A program made the position numbers and the translations under genes. Below are positions 42,061 through 53,712 of a stretch of DNA of 64,000 nucleotides, one piece after another. The notes under the pieces are model-generated. The model did not search any database and had not been told where the DNA came from. It saw nothing but the letters and a program-made list of their open reading frames with translations. The first letter of the stretch is position 1; every line of letters begins with the position of its first letter. The DNA is taken from assembly GCA_024305405.1 (NCBI GenBank), contig JAKNDB010000110.1, positions 4,092,001 through 4,156,000 of the forward strand. The letters run 5' to 3'. Origin of the DNA: Dirofilaria immitis (lineage: Eukaryota > Nematoda > Chromadorea > Rhabditida > Onchocercidae).

Positions 42061-45000
42061 TCATGAAAATTTTCTCGTCTTTCTCAATTGTTCCCGTTCC
42101 TTTAAATATTTGGATTTTTCTGCTTTTGTGTGGAAATAAACAAAATCAGTAATATTGAATTGCATATTTAAAAAACGAAAAGAAAACAGATTACTTCTAG
42201 AAATCATATATTGTCCAGGAATTCCATATTTGTAAATGAGATCAAGTAGGGCACCATTTGTCCATCCAAAACCTTGCTGTACAGGATATTCACCACCTGA
42301 GCCAGGCCTACCATCATCGTATCGAACGTCATATTTTTCCCAACATGCTGCTGGCTACAAGTAGTTCTGTTCCCTTACACTGCATTGAATGTATTGCGTC
42401 TATTTTTACTTTTTTTAAAAATATAGTTCATGTCAAGCTTTGAATTAGAGAAATCCGTAAAACCATTATTATAAGTGAATTACTTACAATTACACTTACT
42501 ATAACCACATATAAACAAACCATGCCCTTTGTTGGATTCATCATTCCATTGTAAGCAGTGCGAATGAATTTCCAAGCTATTTTCTCAGCTATTTTAATAA
42601 GCTTTTCATTCCTCGATAACCGTAAACTTTCCACAAATAAATGTGTGAGTGGTGGCCAACTGTTCGGATAATCCCACTGCTCATGCGAAGCTTTGTTTAA
42701 ACTCACCGGAATGCCACCTTCAACATTTCATAGTAAAAATCTCAGACTAAAGAGGAAAGACGTTTTTTTTTCAGTCAAAATAACGAACACTCTTCAAATA
42801 AAAAATAACTTCTTGCAAGTTAAGCAACTTTACCTTTGAAATCGAGTGCCCCACTTTCGAGTAAATAGTCAAGCACCTTTTTGGTTATGCGTGTATCGTA
42901 GCCACTGAGTAGAAGTGGAAAAATATTAGACGGGTAGAAGCCGCTTCTATGTTTCTGCTCCATCAAGTCATAATCAAACCATGCCCCATCATTTTCATTC
43001 CAAAAACCTCATCCACTGCTTTGCGTAACTTCTTATACAGTTGACGATATTCAGCTGCCTTTCTTAAATATCTCTTATTGTTGTTTATTTAAAATAAAAC
43101 TAAAATTCCAAGAAAAAGGATGGAACAAAATCAACGCAAAAACAATCAAAAATCAAGTATATCTGTCACAGAAAAAGAACAACGCACTTAGTTCTTCCAA
43201 GTATTTCGTGAAAATTAGCAAGAGTAGCAAAATTCCAAGCCATAAATACATTCAGATCAACAGGAATAATATCATTGGTCCGGATAGAATATTTAGTATC
43301 TGAAAAACTGGACGATTTTTGATAAAGCTTAAAATAAAACAACTAGCCAATAATAGCAACACGAAAGTCACCTGCATATTTTCCTTGATGTGCAAACCAC
43401 CTAGTACTAAAATCTAATCCAGATTCGCAAGCACTAGCAATTGACGACCAAATAAATTCAGGATGTCCCGTGCCATTTAGTCCATTATTCAAATCGATTA
43501 AGTAATTTTCAGGACGTGGACAACTGGATATAGCCTGAAGTAATCTTCAAATTATTTTTAATATTTTTAGTGTTTTTCAATGCTTAACACTGTTATTGCT
43601 CACCTTGTACTGATACATTTGATACTTTTGACCGGATGGCAATTTGACGTCAAGTGCTCGGTTTTTCCCCACCATAATATCTCTTGATCTAACCATGGCG
43701 TCATCTCTTTTAGCAGAGTTTTGTTACCAGTAGCATCATAATAATCTGCTACCATTTGTGTAAACAGTGGAGGATGACTTCTTCGCGACAATCTATAGCA
43801 AAACGAAAGAATGAGAGACTGAATCAAGATTAACGTAACTAATATGACCAGGACCTGTTCTTAAACTCATTGGTTCAAAATTTATATTTTGTTAAAAAAA
43901 CTAAGCACCTACAATAAGAAACTGCAGAGCCTGAGAAACTTACTGCACACTACCCGAATTTGGAATAAATCCATGAAACCTCACAACACTGGCTAGATTT
44001 TCAAGGATTTGACGAACAGTTGTTGACATGTTTGAAAATAATAATCCTGAAAAAATAAGTCCCCAGAAAATATAATAAATAAAATCGATAACGGCTGACT
44101 TAAAATATGCAGCATAATAAATTATGTTAAAGAAATGGAATTAATAATGAAAATACCAAATATTAAACATGGCGTATTGCTACGTGATACTGTTACGTGA
44201 TGAGATTTGATATTCAAGTTTATCACTGCAGTTAGAATGTAATAATAACCTTTGTTGATCCAATATGAATCCCAGTAAAAATATATCTGGAATGAACCAC
44301 CAGGTACGATGAATGCATTTGAAACAGGTAAAATTGGGAATAGCTCAGGAGTTTTATGAACTTGCTCCACGAATTCTCGTGCCAACACTTTCCACAACTC
44401 ATTCAGCTTTCGAGCAAATCTTCTTAAAATAAATTAACGACTTTGACTTTTACATAACCCTTAAGGTTGCATTTCATTCCAGGAATCTAGCAAAAATAAA
44501 TTTGAAACAATTCACCAATAAAATAAATGCATTTGAAATAGGCAAAATTAGAAGCAAGTCAAAAATCTCATTTAACTATTTCACAAATTGTATGGTCAGA
44601 AAATACTTACTTCAACTCTGCGTCCTTCAATCGTCTTATATTTTCAGGTTCCTCGACCCAATCCATTAAAGTCGCCTTTTAAGATAAGTTATATTTGCAA
44701 AGTTCTCGGCGCAAAATTTTGAAATTCTTCACGTCTCAGCGGATAAGTGAGACTGAAAATATACAGTCTTTAATCATAACTGCATACACTAATAATTCGT
44801 GCTAATAAAACAGGTATTACTGAACAATTAGCTTCTTGCAGTATTGTAGCAAATATCAGATGTCGTATATTTAGCAAATAATAGCACTTTTAATTGATTC
44901 TGAGTAAGACAGAAGCGTCTTAAGCCAAAACTAATTATAGAGAAACGAGTTTTCTTTTTATTTTCCCAGAATCAGAATAACTCGAATAACTCACTTAGTG

Positions 45001-45443
45001 AACAGTTCTAGAATAAGCTCAGGTGATTTACGCATCATATTACCAGGACATGTTTCTTGCATTCCAAACATCCACGTTGTGTGAATTAGTTTCCCAGAAC
45101 AATAAATTTGAGACAGCGGCCCTAGGCAAATTGGCTGTGAGCAGTTCAGTTCCAAGGGCATATCAACTAGTACCAATAATTCGTCATTCTGCAAATTGTG
45201 GGAATAAAAAAGTGTTACATGGAATTAAAATTTCACGTAATATGAGACTAGATAATTTTGCTGTGCACTACACTAACGTGTTTAAAAAATAAACGGCAGA
45301 AGCATATCTAATTTTCGGAAGTACGAAAACAAATGGTAACTTACAGCGCTTTTACGTTTATTCGAAGCAGCCATTAATCCACTATGAATCCCTCGTGGTC
45401 CATTGACGAAAAAAATATATATTATACACATTAAACCTTCCAT
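42061..45443 (-). CDS. GH37 trehalase, divergent active site
   Basis: Eleven exons: 45443-45345 (signal peptide), 45188-44995, 44752-44611, 44422-44250, 44046-43944, 43792-43604, 43534-43372, 43299-43188, 43071-42834, 42717-42521 and 42354-42061 (stop TGA), about 635 aa. Family landmarks in order: IYCSGKLIH; signature 1 region PGGSFQIYFYWDSYW; PNSGSVQ then SRRSHPPLFTQMV; PRPENY; WSSIASACESGLDFSTRWF; VDLNVFM; signature 2 QWDYPNSWPP; WEKYDVRYDDG; GGEYPVQQGFGWTNG. Trehalase hydrolyses trehalose to two glucose; the signal peptide implies secretion or surface location. Four run-length breaks (43002-43006, 43662-43666, 44677-44680, 44713-44720) each need one extra base, after which all phases fit. 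The presumed catalytic Asp (GLDF) and Glu (GGEY) are present, but the Arg of PGGRF is Ser and other signature residues differ, so activity is uncertain. The tail after GQYM is hydrophilic and unlike the usual C terminus. Confidence 0.9.
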
Positions 45444-48191
45444 TTTACTTCAGCATATCTAGAATTATTTAATTGCTTTTACGCAGAAATTAATGTGAAT
45501 GTTTTGCAGATAATGAAAAAATATTCTTTCCATACAACCATGGAATGTCAAAACATCAGAAAATAAGTGTGTACCTATAGGTCAAGATGGTGCTCTTAAA
45601 AACACCACAAAATCTGATTTATTCGATGTAGGAGATACAAAAAGAAAAAATGCAAAATATCGCTATGAACTTTTCGTTCATTTCCATCCAGAAGTAGGGA
45701 CGTTGTCCATGGTTGATTTTTTTTTTCTTTGTTAATGTAAATGCTTTAAGATTTCTTTTATCTAACATAACTTTTCCATTCAACAAAGTTCCTGTGAAAA
45801 AGGAAATGATTTAGGATGAATTATTTAGAAATAATTTCACTTACTTGGTCCGTTGCAAAAGTGGATTAAGTATAACGAAATATGTATAAACTGTCGGGAC
45901 CAACAGGTAGGAGAAAGAGATGTGTGTGATTGGATAAATAATGTGGCTCATGCAATATTATTTGAACCTGTTTTGGAATGATAATCTGGCAAGTAAAGTG
46001 CTAGCGGTTGTTGGTGATGGGATTTGGGAGTCCTGGTGGTAGGGTTCCGGGGTCCACTATATCTGTCTAGTAGATGCGGGTTCGGGAGTCGATGAAGTGC
46101 CGAAAAATGTGAAATATAAGTAGGGTTGGTGTGAAACGCTTATATGTTACGAAATCCATGTTCTTTCATAATACATTCAGCATTTCTAAATGCTTTACAG
46201 CTTAGGGATAAGATTAATTCGCAGAAGTTTTGTTCCACTAAAGGTTATTTAAACTCAGTACATATCACTGTACTTGACTCGAAGACGATTTTGATGCCAG
46301 CGTTTAGCTAGGAGGCTGACGAATTCAAGTTACTCTTAATTTCGCGTTGCTTCGTACTTGATGCAAAAATTTCAGAAGCTTTTGGGCTTCAAAAGCCGAA
46401 AATTATTCTCCTAGGTTGACATATCGAACCAGCTAATCAATTAAAATGTATGAAATAAAAGCAGGTGGCAATTAAATGCCTTGGTTGAAATTTGAAAGTC
46501 ATATATTTTCCTCCAAGTGGGAAGGAGTTTAAATACAAATAAGAGCTGAATAAGTCTTCAGAAAGACAATCATTCATAGCTAGAAAGGGTATTCCATGAC
46601 AGTAAGTTATCGTCTATTTGTTACCGCTGCATTTTATTCGATATCTATAAAAAAGGTAAACATTTTCAAAATTACTTCTGGCTGTTGATCTGAAAAATCA
46701 AAATTTTAAGTCCCGAAATTTTCAGAGTAATCATACATTCATTCAGTTCTTTCTGTATTACTTGAGCACTCCTCAATCAATCATAATCCAAGAAAAGGAA
46801 AAGACTAGAAATGGGAGATAAATCGGGTCGGATAAATTCTACCAAAGTACAGAAATGAATACTTGGTGGTTTTGCATTAAATTAAATTAGTCTCTTACCA
46901 ATAATATCCAGGGCAAGTATGTAACGAAACAATTAACTATAAGTGTCGTGAATGGTATTGCAGAACAGTATTTTATTGACGCTTCAAATACCAGATTACA
47001 TTTATTCAGGAAGTATTGATTTCAAGATCATGCATAATATTAATTATATTTGTGTGTTCTATTACAAATATACAATTAATTCCGGACGTAATTTGCAGTT
47101 GATTTATTTCAGCTTCTTTTTATAACATATTTCTCTGCCATTTTTATATATCGGCAATCCAAAACAAGTCTGCTATTCTATGGTAACGGAATTTCCTGTT
47201 AACGTAGTATTTTTCAACCATCATTTCATTAATGAATTTGAGTGTTAATTTGAACCGAATTAAAATTAACTGCGCCATGTCGATTTTCATTCGAGAAATG
47301 TTAAATGTATGGGATGGTATTCCACTTTCCGTTACATATGTCACAAAAATCCGCTTACTGATGAAGACGTAACTAGAATCCGTGTCAATAAACTTAGCAT
47401 GCGGCAATGCTTTGCAGAAATATTTTTCCAAATCATCTTAAATTTTCATGAAAACATGCGCATTTGACAAGATGAAATATCTCTGGGATGAGTAGTTTAT
47501 AATATTCGCTCTAGATTGTACAATTAATTAATAATATATGACGAGACAATAGGAACTGTCACACGATTAAAAAATACAGCGAATATTTTGAAATATTTCC
47601 TGAAAACAGTTAGTTTCCCGCATAACAGTAAACAATGGAGTATGATTACACAAAATTCGATGTGATGCGAAGTTATGGAAAAATCAGCTGAATTTCAAAA
47701 ATGTCAAGAAGACGCCTTATTCATAATTTCATTAATATGAAACTTTAATTTCACTAGACATATGTATTATTTCTCTTTCAGTTTAAAATCGGAATTTGAA
47801 AATAAGTTGCAGGAGAAGCAACATAATCAAATTCTCCAAAGTTTCAGGAAAATGACGGAAATTATAGAAATAAATAAAACAGCAGTGAAAGTTCAACGAA
47901 TAATTATAAATAACATTTCAAACTTCGAGGCACATTTGAAATAATTGGCGAGCTGCAGAATAAGTAAGTTTTTAGATAGAATAATATGCAAAAATATGCA
48001 TTAAAGAAGGTTAAAATGAATTATTTATTCAACAAATCCTCTCAGCATGAAAAAATTCCTATGGAAGTAGCATTTAGTAATTTATCATAGCTGCATTATT
48101 GTACTATGCTAGTTGGTACTATTACCAGCATATTATAACTTGATTTGAAATGAAGCTTGTCGAAGCCATTGTGACAATAAAATTTAAATAA
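45444..48191. other. Intergenic between trehalase and the NOAH-like gene
   Basis: Contains a locally GC-rich patch at about 45980-46110, upstream of the trehalase start and possibly regulatory, and otherwise AT-rich DNA. The minus-strand ORF 47431-47144 (95 codons) has no recognisable domain or good splice sites. The plus-strand ORF 47762-47944 is Lys/Glu/Ile-rich, possibly chance. Confidence 0.5.
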
Positions 48192-51100
48192 TTACAAAGG
48201 CAATTTTTCCTTCTTTAAAGAGCTACAACCCCATACAACAATAAATGCAGATAGAACCAAGCATACCACGGACACGGATACAACGGATGATATGAACCAT
48301 ATCTCAGACATACACACCAGATCAAATTCCTCCGAAAAAGCGCTAAAATTTTTTTGCACGATTAGCAAATAGTCTTTCGAATCAAAAATAATTTATATTT
48401 CAAAAGTTTGGTTAAATATTAATCAAATTGGTTGTTCTCCATTGAAAAAAAAAAAAAAAAAAGAAAAACGATTCAAGAGCTTACCTATTTGAGAAGGTAG
48501 AATTTTGTAAAACTTCTTCGTCTTCTCCCTTTGCAAGAACTCGTATTATTGCAGACAGTGTTCCTTCTGCTTGATTACTATTGTCGACATTTCGTTTCCG
48601 CCGTCCGTGAGACATAAATAGCTCATTCGTTCCAGAATCCAAACAGTTACTCTACAAAGTCAGGATCAGATGATGGAGCTAATAAATTTTTGTTCCTTCT
48701 CCCTCTGTACCCCTCTCTCAGTTCTTTCTTACCCTTCTAGTTCGATGATGAAACAATCTAAAAATATCATTTTCATGTATTAATTTTCCTCTTCCGTTTC
48801 CAAAATTTTCAGAAAATATTAGAAAATTCCGAAATTATCTTTAATTGCTCAAGCAAGCAATATAAGAATGATGAAACTTACCGGTGGGCATCCATTGGGT
48901 CCAGCACAGAACATTACTTGACATAGAATCTGAACATCGTACGAACCATCCAATCGGAATGCTTTCATATCACATTTGAGGCGGTTTTTTCAAAATCTTG
49001 TCCAACAGGACCAACTAAGGCCGGATAACGTGGACAACTAAATTAATTGCCGTTTTCTAAATATAAACTTTCCAATATCTATAAGACCAATCTTCAGGAC
49101 CTAATTCCAAGGATCTAATTCAGCAGTGAAGCGTAGATTACATATGAGAAGATTAAATCAAGAATTCCTCTTATAATATAAGATTTATATTATATAATTT
49201 TAGAACTTTTTGAATGAATAAGAACTATGTATCACTTTAGTTTTTAATTTTCGAGAAATATTAGCTATGAAAAGAAAGAATTAAGCAACTTGATTGGGTT
49301 ATTAGCATTTGATCCGAGATCATAACTCGAGAGATAATTGAGAGTCGTTAGTTTCTATTTCAGAACATATATTAACCCATTTTCGATGATTGTAAAAGGA
49401 ACAGCATCGCCCTCTCCACCAACTCGTGTTGCTGTGCATTCGGTTATCATCATATTGTGAGGCCCCGCTTGATCAGATGTAACAACCATTTGGATTGCAT
49501 CACCGATTGAAGCTTTTTCCAAAGGTTCATCATCAGCACTCAGGAAGGACAATGTTGCAGTCACTGGTGGTGGAGTACCTACAGCAAGAACACGTGTGTT
49601 CGCTTCCCTAAAATTCAGATCACTACCAAAAATGAATATTTCCAAAGCAAATAATTGCTCAATAATTTCTCAAGTAAACGACTGCTTGAAGTGTAGCAAA
49701 ATTATTCATCAAGATTACTAGAAATTTACATTCTTTTTTCGTATTATTTAATTTTGTTTAGTGAATATTGAGAAAAATGCAGCGATAATTTTGTTCGCTA
49801 TATAATTAAATTCAAAGATGAAGAATAACTTACCCAGCATCATAAATTGTTGTGACAACAACCGAACCTTCATGCATCATTTTATCCATAGATATGTCAC
49901 AGGAAACGCGATAGAAACGATCCCACTCAGTGGTTACTTGATGCGGTAGCACACCATCCAATGATACGACAACTAACGCTTCTAATTTACCATCCTTAAG
50001 TTTTCGCTTTTTTTTTTTAAATCATTTGCAAAGTTTTTTTTTCAGCGGATCTTTCGCGCATGTTTTTATATATTACTTGATTTTCATAATTATACTTGAT
50101 ATTTTTGCAAGATTTTTGACGAAACAATAGTAAGTGATTTTCTTTGCCAAAGAGTATGATGGATTTTTTGAAGCATTGAAATAAAAATGAAGTTTTGACA
50201 ACAACGAGAGTACCTTTATAATTGTACCGCAATCAGAGGAAACAGTAGGTGGTGGAAAATTGATCGAAATTTGTTTGGCATTTTCAACAACTTGCGAGCA
50301 AGTACCAAATCGTTCTGCAGCATAAATAGCCCCGTGTATGGTTCCTTGGTATTAACAATAAAACGTATTCCGTCATTCGTACACAGTGCCATACCACCGA
50401 ACTGTGATTCTATAACTATTAATTTATTTTCTGTAATCATTAATTATTCCATTCATTATTATCTCTATCGAACTGCATGAATCCACTCATATGCTTACAT
50501 GTGCACGTGATCGATTGGTTAATAAATCAGTGTTTTCGTGATAGATCGGGTAATTAGTGAATTCATTTAGCAATAAGTAAATAAGTGATTTATTAATCGA
50601 TGCTTTGGTCCAAAATTTAAGCAATTAGTTCAATCCACATATAGAATATAGTGAGAAAATTAATTACCATTGATTGAACCGTAAGCGATAAATAGAAACA
50701 ATTAGTTTCAAAAAAAAAGAAAAATGATATTTTAAGGAAATTAATGATCAAAATTGTTTTCTGTTCCAAACTGTAGCTGATTGATAGATAGATGGGAAAA
50801 AGGAATAATGAAATTGAAATCAGGCGATGCGTGAATGAAAATGGGAATAACGCAAGATGTACGAAAAGGATTGAAAATCTAAACCGGCCAAAGATACTGA
50901 AGGCGAAAAGTAATATTGATGGAAAAATAATAAAAATCTAAGAATCAATACGAATGTTCAATTTTCTGAATAAACGACGATTATCGATTTCCCTATTTTG
51001 AAGCATAAAAGCAATGTATCATTGTTAATCATGGTAACTGATTAGCAGAAATTGATTCGTCTATTTTTATCCTACTTGCTTTACTGAATATACTTCAAAG

Positions 51101-53694
51101 ATTGACTCACCACAGTTAAATTCATAAAAATCGATTGAAGGATTTGATTTAACATTTGCATCCGAACGTCCAACCGAAAATACATAACATGTCATTTGTG
51201 TGCGATCATAATTGATACTTTTACAATTCAGATTCTGGAAGCACAGTGATATGCAATCTGATAAGGTTACACCTTGAGCAGAAGCAACTGGTTGACCTTC
51301 TATTTGACTACCAATGAAACGCTCGAAGGCTGCCTGCTGACGACAAGTCGAGGAACTGAGATCCGCTGTAATTTTCCAAAATCATTTAAATTAATATCAA
51401 AATTTCATTTGTCGTCTGAATTGAAAAACTACTACTTACAACTTCTCAATAACATCCACTTATAACTTTTGAAATAAGATTTAATCTCCAAATTTAACTG
51501 AGAGAAATATTGATTTTTGCGCACTGTTTCTTCTCTTCCAGCATTTGAACGGAAGTCCAACATTCAGAAATGTTCTCACCTGCAACGCAAACAGGTTCGT
51601 AGTAATCCTTGCCCTGTAAGTGACCTTGCTGATCGGCTCTAGAGAATGTATCCTCATCACTCACGATGCAATTCTTTTCGGATGGACTAAATTCTACGGA
51701 ACGACAAAATGTATTCAAGGAATCCAGACACTTTTGTAAACAGAATGATTCTTGCGCCTCAACAGACTGCGTATGATCGTAAAAATGTATCTCAAAATTG
51801 GTCGTTTTTACGAAAACCAGGTTACCACCCGCTTCGCCACATCGATTTTGACCTAAAAAAATTAATTAAATCAATTCCTTTCTTTTTTAGTTTCAAATGT
51901 CAAAATATCTTGAATAAAAAGCAACATAGGGCATCTGTTTTCTATTTTCACCCACTCCGTCAATTTTCCTAATATAATATTTAGGCTTTGTTTTTCATCC
52001 AAGATTATGAGTGAAGATCGCTTTTTAGTTTAGATCTTTCAAAACAATCCAGAATATGTAAAACCATATTGTTAACCACAGAAAAGCTTTCTTTGATCCA
52101 AGTAATTGCACCTTTCAAAATCCGAATTATTTATGATCGGAATTCTTTAGGCAATCGCAGACACAAGAAGTTAAACATTCGGTGCGTGCCTTATCATTTA
52201 ATTAGTAATTATAATAATGATATATTCAGGTAAACATTATTTAATTCAGCCTTCTTCCAATCTCATCAATTCCTGTTGTTTGTATATATGAGATCGATCT
52301 TTCTTACACTGGAAATCATTCTCAATCTAAATTTCCATATTTCTACGAATCAAAGAAAAATCTTTTTAAAAATTCAAGCAACTGTAAATAAATTACGTGA
52401 AAGGCAGTTATTGTCATAATAATCGACAGGCGAATCGCTGTGTCGCAAATGACTTGGTTTGGAGCGTCGATCTTCTGTTGATAATTCGCATAAATAAGTG
52501 TCATAATTGTAATTTACTGAACGACAAACGAATTCTTCTTCTTTAAGACATGCTGATAGACATTGCTCACGAGATCCGACCTCAAAAATATCATTTAATA
52601 CATCAGAAGATCGAAGATTTCGAAATTGCTAATGAAGTTATGCCTGGAGAAATGAAGCATATTTCATTTTCAGCAAATCTAACCCTCTTTTAGAAAGAGA
52701 AAAGCAAGGTAGATGTCAAGGCAAGGCTTGTACTTTGTTTTTCACTACCTAACTCAAATTTAATTAAGTTTCATCCGTCTCAGCATACTTTCTTTTTTAG
52801 CTTTCTGACAAAGTCTCGCTAGTTCATCAAATATACCTCATCAAATTATAAAATGTCGCTTATTCCATTTTTTTTTCTTTTGAAGATAAATGGTATGTTT
52901 CTTCTCTTACAAGTTCCTTCTTAATCAACATAAGTGAAGCTATCAAACTGAGAATAATTTTAAAGTTTCAGTGCATTTAAATAGTCAAAAAAAAAAAATA
53001 ATCAGTCTTTAAGACGTGTGTCTTCAAAAAAAAAGGAAAAAACTTGTTGAAGGGGTTCTTCTAGAGAAAATATAGTATGGATTTTAAATTGTGAGAGCTC
53101 GAGAACAATTGCTATACAGAAATAATAGATACAGCAATTAATAAGATCTGTCGTAGGTATATTATTCATATGACCATAATTTCAGTCTAAGTTATTGCAC
53201 CGACTTAGACTATGCTAAGTATGAGGTTTCTTGTAAAAAAATACCTGGACGGATTTGCGAACGAATCCTTCTAAAGCAGTTTTTCGGGTATGTTCAAATG
53301 AAAACGATCGGTATGTACATGCTTCATGTGCGCTAACACCTGGGATGCATGTCTTCTCGTAGTAAAAATTATTTGCTGATGGATTTGGTGCCAAATTAGC
53401 GGTACCCGCTGGAGTGGCGGCATCGTCGAAGAAATAACACGTTTCACGTCCATCAAAATTAAACGAAGCGCAGACTCGTTGAGCTCCCGTCGTTGGTTCA
53501 ATGTTATTACGGCAATACTGGGCGCATGTGAGATCATGTCCAGCAGTAGATACGACCACTGGTGTTCCGGACAACCGCGCTCGTGCTATGCGGACAAATG
53601 CTGTTGTTTCATGACTTCCGCACTCAAACACGGCCCAGTTTGTCGTTACACACAATGTTAGCAATAGTGATAGTGATAAAGCACAAGATACCAT
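48192..53694 (-). CDS. NOAH/NompA-like PAN (x4) + ZP cuticle protein
   Basis: Ten exons: 53694-53245, 52628-52397, 51852-51580, 51365-51111, 50409-50214, 49994-49834, 49607-49377, 49037-48882, 48651-48485 and 48342-48192 (stop TAA), about 757 aa. Order: signal peptide (residues 1-21, LSLSLLLTLCV), four Cys-rich PAN/apple modules (one per exon in exons 1-4, e.g. CAQYCRNN, CLSACLKEE, CLQKCLDS, CISLCFQN), a ZP domain in exons 5-9 (CTNDGIRF, SDCGTI, CPRYPALVG), a furin-type site SHGRRKRN in exon 9, then one membrane span and a short basic tail. This is the arrangement of C. elegans NOAH-1/NOAH-2 and Drosophila NompA, apical matrix proteins needed for cuticle attachment and moulting; I cannot choose between the two paralogues. 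Two run breaks (T6 at 48985-48990, C4 at 50330-50333) each need one extra base; the latter restores YTG-AIYAAERFGTC. Acceptor GATTTCAG ends at 53705, 11 bases before the ATG. Confidence 0.93.
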
Positions 53695-53712
53695 CGATAA
53701 TTACCTGAAATC
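53695..53712 (-). promoter_or_regulatory. Acceptor immediately upstream of the NOAH-like start
   Basis: On the minus strand, ACGATTTCAG ends at 53705, a few bases before the ATG at 53694. This spacing is typical of a spliced-leader trans-splice site; a cis-spliced 5' UTR exon is the alternative. Confidence 0.5.

Noticed and set aside
42061..45443. Trehalase as a pseudogene
   Set aside because: Breaks occur only in runs, splice sites are intact, and equally broken G-alpha and NOAH genes in the same window make sequence error the better explanation. The signature substitutions are separate from the breaks.
47144..47431. 95-codon minus-strand ORF with a retroelement-like DTDS motif
   Set aside because: No reverse transcriptase, integrase or terminal repeats nearby; a single short motif is not enough.
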